Position numbers and translations under genes: made by a program. Of a stretch of 14,618 nt of DNA, positions 6,733-12,851 are shown piece after piece; position 1 is the stretch's first letter; each line of letters starts with the position of its first letter. The notes beneath the pieces were generated by a model, which did no database searches, was not told the DNA's origin, and saw only the letters and a program-made list of their open reading frames with translations. The stretch is from Spirochaetaceae bacterium (GTDB taxonomy: Bacteria > Spirochaetota > Spirochaetia > Treponematales > Breznakiellaceae), in NCBI GenBank assembly GCA_031279895.1, contig JAITHR010000235.1, positions 1-14,618 of the forward strand, read 5' to 3'.

Positions 6733-8034
6733 ATGCGTATTTTAGCAAAAGATATTCCCCAGGCGGCGCGGGAGAAGCCGGAAGAAGAGGTCATGGTGCA
6801 GGGATGGGTTCACAGGGTTCGGGAACTCGGCGGCGTGGCCTTTGTCATACTGCGGGACCGGTCAGGACTCCTGCAAGTCGTGCTGGACCGTAATCCCGAT
6901 CTGACGCCGGAAACCGTCATTGAAGCGCGGGGGCTTCCGGCGCTTAACGAAAAGGCCCCGGGCGGCGCGGAACTCAAGGCGCGCTCCGTTACCTGCGTCT
7001 CCAAGCCGGCGGGGGAACTGCCCTATCAGGTAAACGGGGATCCCGACCGCATCGGTCTTGAGGCGATCCTTGACCACCGGAGCCTCTCCCTGCGGAACCC
7101 GAAAATCAGAGCAATCTTCAAAGTACAGGCCACCATTATCGAATCGTTTTCCGCGTACCTGCGGGAACAGGACTTTACCGAGATAAAAACCAGTAAACTG
7201 GTGGGAAGCGGCACCGAAGGCGGCACCGAGCTTTTCGAGGTCTCGTATTTCAACCGGAAAGTCTACCTTGCCCAATCCCCCCAGCTGTATAAACAAACCC
7301 TCGTGGCAAGCGGGCTGGAGCGGGTCTTTGAAATCGCGCCGGCATACCGGGCAGAGAAACACGATACCCCGCGCCACCTCAACGAATACGTCTCGATGGA
7401 TGTGGAAATGGGCTTTATCCAATCGGAACGGGAGCTTATGGACCTTGAGCGGGGGCTTTTGGCGCGGATTTTCCAAGACGTATCCCGCAAAAACGCGGCG
7501 GAACTGGCGCTGTATAAGACGGAGGCCCCTTCCGAGCAGGAGGCGCTCAACGCGCCGGCGGTTCCCTATGACGAAGCGCTCAAAATCGCGTCCGAGGCCG
7601 CCGGCGCATCCGGCGGGGGCCGGATTTTCGATATAAACCCGGAAGCGGAGCGGCTCCTCTGCGCGTGGTCCCGCAAGGAATACGGGACCGACCTGGTATT
7701 TGTTACCGAATTCCCCCGTCGGCACCGCCCTTTCTATACCTATCCTCTGGACGCGGCGCGGACCATGAGTTTTGACGCGCTGTTTCGCGGGCTCGAAATC
7801 ACCACCGGCGGACGGCGCCAGCACGATTACGCGGCGCTCCTTGAGGCGGTCTCAAAGTTCGGCCTCAACCCTGAAAGCCTCGCGGGGTATCTTGCGGTAT
7901 TCAAATACGGCTGCCCCCCGCACGGCGGCTTTGCCGTGGGCTGCGAGCGGCTTACCCAGAAACTGCTGGGACTTGGCAGCGTAAAGGAAGCCAGCCTCTT
8001 CCCCAGGGACCGGAAACGGGTCGAACCGTAGTTC
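6733..8034 (+). CDS. aspS: Aspartyl-tRNA synthetase, archaeal type, likely non-discriminating
   Basis: This cytoplasmic class IIb synthetase activates aspartate and charges tRNA. At 432 aa it has the compact archaeal form, without the GAD insertion of the usual 580-600-aa bacterial enzyme. An N-terminal OB-fold (about 1-90) is followed by the catalytic core. That core has [11 protein letters not shown] (158-168), QSPQLYKQ (181-188), motif 2 with [12 protein letters not shown] (199-210) and RHLNE (214-218), and motif 3 with GCER (403-406) and FPRDRKR near the end. The FPRD-type ending separates AspRS from AsnRS. His27 in GWVHR and Pro76 in EKAPGG align, from memory, with Trp26 and Lys85 of the discriminating Thermococcus enzyme. 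His and Pro at those sites are linked to non-discriminating AspRS, which also charges tRNA-Asn and needs GatCAB. No gat genes lie in this window. The ribosome binding site is weak (AGGG). Confidence 0.93.
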
Positions 8035-8190
8035 CCGGACAGCCGGAGCCCGGCCACGCGCTATAGAATCCCCCCTATCTGCCGATAGTAAAAAAGAACG
8101 GCCCCGTGATTCCGCCGGGCCGATCCTTTAAAAATCCTATAACCTGGAGGTCGGGTTAGCATCCTAAGGCAGCCTGAAAACAAAAAAAAT
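8035..8190. other. aspS to SPOR-gene gap with hairpins
   Basis: CGGCCC (8099-8104) pairs with GGGCCG (8117-8122) over a 12-base loop and is followed by ATCCTTTAAAA, a weak terminator candidate for aspS. A smaller hairpin, CTATC-TGCC-GATAG, lies at about 8075-8088. GGAGG at 8146-8150 is too far from the next ATG to serve it, and no short gene was found between them. Confidence 0.4.
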
Positions 8191-9648
8191 ATGAAAAAGA
8201 GTTGCGGATCACTACTCATTGTTTTGGTATACAGCGCGCTGCGGCTGTACGGACTGGATGGTTCGGCGGTGATCTCCGCTGATAAAGCTATTCAGAAAAG
8301 CCTGATAGGGGTCAGTGAAAGCGCCGCCGGAAAGTTCCCTCTGAATTCAAATCTGGTAATTATCAATAAGGAAACCGGCATAGGCACGGCGGTTACGGTC
8401 GTTAAGACGTTTCCCGTTACCGCTGCCGGCACGGTGGTCGAGCTTTCCCAATATGTGGCCGATACCATCGGGTTTAAGGAAAAATCCGGCACGGTTACTC
8501 TGCTGACCCTCGCGGAGCTGACCCGTTCGGAACTGAGCCTTCTGGAACCGGCGGGGTTTCGGCGCGACGCGGAAGCGCCGGCTCGCGAAGTATCCGAAGC
8601 CGCGATCGAGCCGCCGGCGCAGCCGCCCGCAGGGGTTCCCGCTGCCGCCACGCTTACCATTAACGAGGAACCCGCACGGGTAGGGACTCCTTTGGCGGAA
8701 TCCGCGGTCCCGCAGACGCCTGCCGCGGTAAAAACACCGATGCCGTCGGATACGCCTTCCGGCGCGACGACAGTGCCTCCTCACGCGGTCCTGTCTCTGG
8801 TTCCCGCCGGAGCGCGTCCGCCGCCCTCCAGTCCGGACTCCGGCCTGCCCCCTCACGCGGAGGTCGCGCCGCTTCCGCGGAAAGACACGCTGGTTGAGGC
8901 TCCCATAGACGCCGTTCCCCCGGGGGCGGAGGTTGCGCCCCTTACGCGCCGCGCCGCGCCTGCCCGGACCCCTTTGGCTGTTCCGCCGGAAGCGGAGGCC
9001 GCGCCTCTTGCGCGGAGTTCTCCGGTAGCGCCGTTAATACCGCGCCTCCCCCCGGAGCGCGAGGCGCCGGAGAAAAGCGCGATGCCGGAGATTACGCTGC
9101 CTGCGGAAGTGCCGGCGCCGCCGCGGAACCCAAGTCCCCCGCCCGCCCGGAGTGCGTCCGCGCCTGCGGGCCCCATGACCAATATTCCGCCGACCATAAC
9201 CGCGTCCCGTCCGTCTACGGTTCCGCCGGACACGGCGCCGGCGCCGCGTACCCAAAGCTCCCTGCCCGCACGCCTGCCTCCAGAGGCGGAAATCGCGCCG
9301 ATCGGCACGGTCTCGGTGATGAGCGGCTCCGCCGCGCCGCTTGAGATCCCCAGGGCCGGACAGGGCCCGTCCGTGCCGGCGCGGGCTTTTTCGGTTCCCC
9401 AAATAAAGAGCCTTGAGAAGGGCGCGTATTACCTCCAGCTTGCGGCGCTTAGTAAAGCCGAGCTCGTTGAGCCGGAATTGGCAAGAATCGGCAGAACCTA
9501 CCCGTTAGTCATACAAACCGTAGAGAATCAGGGCCGGCTCCTCTACCGCATTCTTTTAGGGCCCGTAAGTTCGGGAGAAAGCCGCGCCCTCCTCAGCCGT
9601 TTTAAGGGAGTAGGGTACGCGGACGCATTTATTCGGCACGAAAGCTAG
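8191..9648 (+). CDS. Secreted proline-rich SPOR-domain protein
   Basis: This 485-aa protein has an N-terminal hydrophobic signal or anchor (residues 6-22) and a folded segment at about 36-115 that vaguely resembles a double-psi beta-barrel of the RlpA type. A very proline- and alanine-rich stretch (about 125-400) follows. The C-terminal SPOR domain (about 408-483, GAYYLQLAAL to YRILLGPVSSGESRALL) should bind denuded peptidoglycan glycan strands. The linker repeats a PPxAExAPL motif: PPHAEVAPL at 220, PPGAEVAPL at 243, PPEAEAAPL at 265 and PPEAEIAPI at 363. The likely site is the periplasm, in cell-wall remodelling or division. There is no good ribosome binding site before this ATG, and no alternative ATG, GTG or TTG lies in frame just upstream. 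The enzymatic identity of the N-terminal part is uncertain. Confidence 0.85.
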   Translation: MKKSCGSLLIVLVYSALRLYGLDGSAVISADKAIQKSLIGVSESAAGKFPLNSNLVIINKETGIGTAVTVVKTFPVTAAGTVVELSQYVADTIGFKEKSGTVTLLTLAELTRSELSLLEPAGFRRDAEAPAREVSEAAIEPPAQPPAGVPAAATLTINEEPARVGTPLAESAVPQTPAAVKTPMPSDTPSGATTVPPHAVLSLVPAGARPPPSSPDSGLPPHAEVAPLPRKDTLVEAPIDAVPPGAEVAPLTRRAAPARTPLAVPPEAEAAPLARSSPVAPLIPRLPPEREAPEKSAMPEITLPAEVPAPPRNPSPPPARSASAPAGPMTNIPPTITASRPSTVPPDTAPAPRTQSSLPARLPPEAEIAPIGTVSVMSGSAAPLEIPRAGQGPSVPARAFSVPQIKSLEKGAYYLQLAALSKAELVEPELARIGRTYPLVIQTVENQGRLLYRILLGPVSSGESRALLSRFKGVGYADAFIRHES

Positions 9649-9719
9649 ACCCCGCCCGCTTGGGCGGCACCCGGCAGCCGCCGGCGGCGGAGGCACAAAA
9701 GCGTCCTGAGTCGCGCCTG

Positions 9720-10043
9720 TAAGCGGTCTTCGCGTACTTACAGCCGCTGTACGGGACACTGTTTAAAACAGCCGGAGGCTGCCGGCCCGTCTCCGACGGT
9801 TCCCTAAGCTTCCTGCGGCGCGGTCCTAAGCGGGCAGTTTCAGCTGTGAGTCGCGTATCATGTAGCTTATGAAAACGTCGGAGACGGCGCACTTATAAGC
9901 GGTCTTTGCATACTTACCGCCGCTGTGCGGGACGCTGTTTAAAACAGCCGGAGGCTGCCGTCGGAGACGGCGCGCCTGTAAGCGGTCTTTGCGTACTTAC
10001 CAGCCGCCGTGCGGGAAGCTGTTTAAAACAGCCGGAGGCTGCC
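9720..10043. repeat. Three copies of a ~64-bp repeat unit
   Basis: Copies lie at about 9720-9783, 9896-9959 and 9979-10043. Each starts TAAGCGGTCTT, has GTACTTAC or a variant in the middle, then a GTGCGGGA-like block and GTTTAAAACAGCCGG, and ends in the hairpin CAGCC-GGA-GGCTG. A 101-bp element separates copies 1 and 2. Only a CCGTC-GGA-GACGG hairpin and a few bases separate copies 2 and 3. Confidence 0.85.
9787..9887. repeat. 101-bp element with inverted ends, copy 1
   Basis: Begins with CCGTCTCCGACGG and ends with ACGTCGGAGACGG, so the two ends are inverted copies of each other with one mismatch. The interior includes TCCCTAAGC, GCGGCGCGG and GTCGCGTATCATGTAGCTTA. A near-identical element of the same length lies at 10439-10539. 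Confidence 0.85.
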
Positions 10044-10052
10044 AGATGTCGT

Positions 10053-10304
10053 AAAAGGTATACCTTTTGTCCTGAAAGGTATACCTTTTGTCGTAAAAGG
10101 TATACCTTTTGTCCTGAAAGGTATACCTTTTGTCGTAAAAGGTATACCTTTTGTCCTGAAAGGTATACCTTTTGTCGTAAAAGGTATACCGGATGCTCCA
10201 AAAGGTATACCTTTTGTCGTAAAAGGTATACCGGATGCTCCAAAAGGTATACCTTTTGTCGTAAAAGGTATACCGGATGTCCCAAAAGGTATACCTTTTA
10301 ATCT
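10053..10304. repeat. 21-bp palindromic tandem array, 12 units
   Basis: GGTATACC occurs at 10057 and then every 21 bases through 10288, twelve times without a missed step. Most cores are flanked as AAAAGGTATACCTTTT, a perfect 16-base palindrome. Spacers alternate. Odd units carry GTCGTAAAA. Even units carry CCTGAAA in the first three pairs, and CTCCAAAA or TCCCAAAA in the last three. So the true unit is a 42-base dimer present six times, in two versions. One frame would encode a KRYTFCR/PERYTFC heptad, but there is no ribosome binding site. Candidates are a protein-binding array, an iteron-like or partition site, or a slippage-prone repeat. Confidence 0.92.
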
Positions 10305-10438
10305 GGCCTTAAGCGGGGCAGAACCGTCTCTTGCTATCGATAAGTCGTTACATGGTAATAAGTAATAACCGGAACGGGAACCGCACCGTTATCGAACAAC
10401 AGCCCGACGGAGACCCGTCTCCGACGGCAGCCTCCGGC

Positions 10439-10539
10439 CCGTCTCCGACGGTTCCCTAAGCGTCCTGCGGCGCGGCCCTAAGCGGGCAGTGTCAGCTGTG
10501 AGTCGCGTATCATGTAGCTTATGAAACCGTCGGAGACGG
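10439..10539. repeat. 101-bp element with inverted ends, copy 2
   Basis: Same length and nearly the same sequence as 9787-9887, here with perfect inverted ends: CCGTCTCCGACGG at 10439-10451 and CCGTCGGAGACGG at 10527-10539. A further CCGTCTCCGACGG lies at 10415-10427. It ends 60 bases before the start of the kinase-like gene and abuts that gene's promoter. Confidence 0.85.
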
Positions 10540-10554
10540 CGGACGGCGGCTGTT

Positions 10555-10583
10555 TTGACAAGCGCTGCCCGGCGCTGTATGGT
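10555..10583 (+). promoter_or_regulatory. Promoter of the kinase-like gene
   Basis: A consensus TTGACA (10555-10560), a 17-base spacer and TATGGT (10578-10583) lie just upstream of the gene. The spacer holds an inverted repeat, AGCGC-tgcccg-GCGCT (10561-10576). A start site about seven bases after the -10 box would leave a leader of roughly ten bases that barely includes the Shine-Dalgarno sequence. Confidence 0.55.
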
Positions 10584-10599
10584 TATACTGGAGGTTTTC

Positions 10600-11451
10600 A
10601 TGGCAATCATTACTATTTCCCGCGAGCTGGCGGCTCTGGGAGATGAGACCGCCCAGGAACTGGCAAAACTGCTCCGGTATCGGTTTGTGGATAAGCAGAC
10701 CCTTGAAGAGCGTATCAAGTCTTACGGCGTGGCGGAGCAAAAAATTGAAAAATACGATGAAAGGAAGCCCTCGTTTTGGGCCGCCCTGTCTCAAGATCGG
10801 GATGATTATCTGCATTACCTTAAAATGTCGGTCCTGGCCGAGGCCGGCGCGGGCAATTCGGTTATCATCGGGCGGGGCGCGGGCATTATTCTGAAAGACA
10901 TCCCCGGGGTGCTGTCGGTTTTTCTGGGCGCGCCGCAGGACATCCGCGCCGAGCGGGTCAAGAGTTACTTTCACTGCGACGACCGGCGGGCGCGCCAGAT
11001 CATCGAGCAGAGCGATAAAGACCGGCGGGGGTTCCACCATTACTTTTTTGATACGGAATGGCGCCATCCAAGCGCCTACCATCTGGCGCTGAACACGGGA
11101 TACCTGTCGCCGCCGCTGTGCGCACGGATTATACAGAGCCTTTGGGACCAGCTTATAACCAAAGAAGTCGAGGATACCCACACGCTCAGGCTTCGGGAGC
11201 GCCTCGTAAGCCAGAACATCAAACACGAGATCCTCTATGATATGGAGATACCCATTCACTTCCTGGAGGTCGAGGTATCCCAGGGGCAAGCGGTGCTGTA
11301 CGGGGTTGCCAATTCCCAGTCTTCGGTGGAGGCTGCCCTGATTGCGGCACTCGAGGCTGACGGCGTAACCGACGCCCGCTCGGAGATACAGATAGTACGG
11401 GAATACGGCATCATAGCCAATTCCGCCGGCAACAGCCTCCGGCTGTTTTAA
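10600..11451 (+). CDS. Cytidylate-kinase-like protein with C-terminal BON-like domain
   Basis: The 283-aa frame is placed at ATG 10600 because GGAGG lies at 10590-10594; the longer upstream reading is not supported. Residues 1-200 match the cytidylate-kinase-2 type: ITISREL at the start, IIGRGAGIIL (89-98), VFLGAP (107-112), and SDKDRRGFHHYFFDTEW (138-154). The usual glycine-rich P-loop after ISRE is replaced by LAALGDETA, so CMP kinase activity is doubtful. Residues about 206-267 (FLEVEVSQGQAVLYGVANSQ, then ALIAALEADGVTDA) look like a BON domain, a small phospholipid- or ligand-binding fold. The protein is probably cytoplasmic with a regulatory role. The last residues, NSLRLF, and the stop are encoded by a CAGCC-TCC-GGCTG hairpin (11433-11445), so the natural C-terminus may have been replaced. 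Confidence 0.85.
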   Translation: MAIITISRELAALGDETAQELAKLLRYRFVDKQTLEERIKSYGVAEQKIEKYDERKPSFWAALSQDRDDYLHYLKMSVLAEAGAGNSVIIGRGAGIILKDIPGVLSVFLGAPQDIRAERVKSYFHCDDRRARQIIEQSDKDRRGFHHYFFDTEWRHPSAYHLALNTGYLSPPLCARIIQSLWDQLITKEVEDTHTLRLRERLVSQNIKHEILYDMEIPIHFLEVEVSQGQAVLYGVANSQSSVEAALIAALEADGVTDARSEIQIVREYGIIANSAGNSLRLF

Positions 11452-11555
11452 AAGCGTCCTGCGAAGCGCCTCTAACCGTCTCCGACGGTTTCAAAAGCGT
11501 CCCGTACAGCGGCTCTAAGTACGCGGAGACTGCTTAGAGGCGCAGCTCAAGACGC
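11433..11555. repeat. Hairpin repeats between kinase-like and dehydrogenase genes
   Basis: CAGCC-TCC-GGCTG (11433-11445) overlaps the end of the kinase-like gene. CCGTC-TCC-GACGG (11476-11488) follows. The segment 11495-11555, read on the minus strand, is another diverged copy of the unit at 9720-10043 (GTACTTAGAGCCGCTGTACG on that strand). These hairpins could serve as transcript ends, but no clean U-tract follows them. Confidence 0.75.
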
Positions 11556-11585
11556 TTTTATAAAAATAGAAAAAGGAGGCGCAGC

Positions 11586-12593
11586 ATGAGGGCGCTTGTT
11601 ATTGAAAAACCGCATGAGGCACGGGTACGGAATGTGCCGGTTCCGCCTCTGGGGGAGCGGGATATTCTCATCGCGGTTAAGGCTTCGGGCATCTGCGGGA
11701 CCGACGTCCATATCTTTCGGGGGGATTATCTGGGAACCTATCCGATTATTCCGGGGCATGAGTTTTCCGGCGTCGTGGCGGAGACCGGTTCGCAGGTTAC
11801 CCGTTTCGTCGTGGGGGATACGGTGGCGGTGGAGCCGAACATAAGCTGCGACAACTGCCCGGCCTGTCTTGGCAACCGGCAGAACTTCTGCGAGCGGTGG
11901 AGCGGTGTGGGCGTTACCCGTCCCGGTGGTATGGCGGAGTACGCGGCGGTGCCGGAGCGGGCGGCTTTTAAGATGGGAAACGGTTCGTTTCTCGAAGGCG
12001 CGTTTATGGAACCCCTGTCGTGCGTGATACACGGGCTTGAGCGTGCAAATGCGCGGCTTGGGGACCGGACCCTGATTGTGGGCGCCGGGCCTGTCGGCCT
12101 CCTTTTGTCTCAGGTCGTCCGGCTTAAGGGCGCCGGAGAGGTTACGCAGGTTGACCGGAACAAGGCCCGCCGCGATCTGGCACGGAAAAACGGCGCCGCG
12201 TACACACACGAATCGCTTGATGACATTCAGAAAGACTCGTTTGACCTGGTGGTGGACGCGACCGGAGTTCCCGCTCTTATGGCGCGGGCGCCGGATTTCA
12301 CCCGCAAAGGCGGCACGGTGCTGTGGTTCGGGGTGCCGCCCCGTAACGGGACTCTGGAACTACCGGCGTTTACCCTTTTTGAAAAGGGGCTGTCCCTATG
12401 CACTTCGTACACGTCGGTACGCAATTCCCAACAGGCCGCGACGCTTCTTGAGACCGGAAAAGTTACCGTGTCCGCTCTGGTTTCCCACAAACTGCCGCTT
12501 GAGGGCTTTTTACAGGGGATAGAACTCATTGAAAAGGGACTGGACGGCGTCTTAAAAGTAATAATTTTTCCCCCGTCTCCGACGGTTTCATAA
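11586..12593 (+). CDS. Zinc-dependent polyol/alcohol dehydrogenase (MDR family)
   Basis: This 335-aa medium-chain dehydrogenase has an N-terminal GroES-like catalytic domain with zinc ligands Cys37 (CGTD), His58-Glu59 (GHE) and Glu142 (MEPLSC). Its structural zinc site is Cys88, Cys91, Cys94 and Cys102. The Rossmann domain has GAGPVG at 166-171, and Asp190 at the end of the second strand suggests NAD rather than NADP. The closest types are sorbitol/L-iditol, arabinitol or threonine dehydrogenases; substrate cannot be read from sequence. It would oxidise a polyol or secondary alcohol in the cytoplasm. The start is secure: AGGAGG sits seven bases before ATG. The protein should end near LKVIIFP. 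The extra PSPTVS and the stop come from a CCGTC-TCC-GACGG hairpin (12573-12585) fused to the 3' end. Confidence 0.92.
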   Translation: MRALVIEKPHEARVRNVPVPPLGERDILIAVKASGICGTDVHIFRGDYLGTYPIIPGHEFSGVVAETGSQVTRFVVGDTVAVEPNISCDNCPACLGNRQNFCERWSGVGVTRPGGMAEYAAVPERAAFKMGNGSFLEGAFMEPLSCVIHGLERANARLGDRTLIVGAGPVGLLLSQVVRLKGAGEVTQVDRNKARRDLARKNGAAYTHESLDDIQKDSFDLVVDATGVPALMARAPDFTRKGGTVLWFGVPPRNGTLELPAFTLFEKGLSLCTSYTSVRNSQQAATLLETGKVTVSALVSHKLPLEGFLQGIELIEKGLDGVLKVIIFPPSPTVS

Positions 12594-12607
12594 GCAGCCT
12601 CCGGCTG
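12573..12607. repeat. Two hairpins at the end of the dehydrogenase gene
   Basis: CCGTC-TCC-GACGG (12573-12585) lies inside the last codons of the gene. TTTCATAAG supplies the stop, and CAGCC-TCC-GGCTG (12595-12607) begins two bases after it. Both main hairpin types are thus adjacent, one coding and one not. Confidence 0.85.
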
Positions 12608-12633
12608 TTCCAAAAGTGTCTTGATACCGCGGC

Positions 12634-12851
12634 TAAGCAGTCCCCGCCCGATGTGAGCCGCGCCTCTAAGCAATCTCTGCCCGCTGTGAGCCGCGCCGCA
12701 GGAAGCTTATGAAACAGCCGGAGGCTGCTAAGCAGTCTTTGCTTGCTTTGAGCCGCGCCACAGGAAGCTTATGAAACAGCCGGAGGCTGCTAAGCAGTCT
12801 TTGCTTGCTTTGAGCCGCGCCACAGGAAGCTTTTGAAACAGCCGGAGGCTG
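12634..12851. repeat. 62-bp tandem repeat downstream of the chemotaxis gene
   Basis: Units begin TAAGC at about 12667, 12729 and 12791, an exact 62-base period shown by GAAACAGCC at 12711, 12773 and 12835. The last two are nearly identical and a more degenerate partial copy precedes them from about 12634. Each ends in the hairpin CAGCC-GGA-GGCTG. The last hairpin (12839-12851) directly abuts the stop codon of the minus-strand chemotaxis gene. Confidence 0.9.

Larger units (their letters stand above)
9649..10554. other. Repeat-dominated gap
   Basis: About 900 bases without a credible gene. The gap is filled by GC palindromes (around 9675-9690), three about 64-bp units, two 101-bp elements and a 252-bp array of 21-bp units. 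Reading frames here are open only because the repeat lengths keep frame; none has a ribosome binding site. The stretch 10305-10414 is unique-looking AT-richer DNA in which I see no signal. Confidence 0.75.

Noticed and set aside
9906..10301. 131-codon frame with KRYTFC repeats as a gene
   Set aside because: It starts at a TTG with no ribosome binding site, its first part is hairpin repeat, and the opposite strand is equally open. Kept only as a low-priority finding.
10053..10304. CRISPR array
   Set aside because: The period is 21 bases with 4-9-base variable parts, the spacers alternate instead of being unique, and no cas gene is present.
10555..10599. Upstream start giving 15 more residues on the kinase-like protein
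   Set aside because: GGAGG sits just before ATG 10600 and MAIITISREL is the expected N-terminus of the family. The extra codons overlap the promoter.
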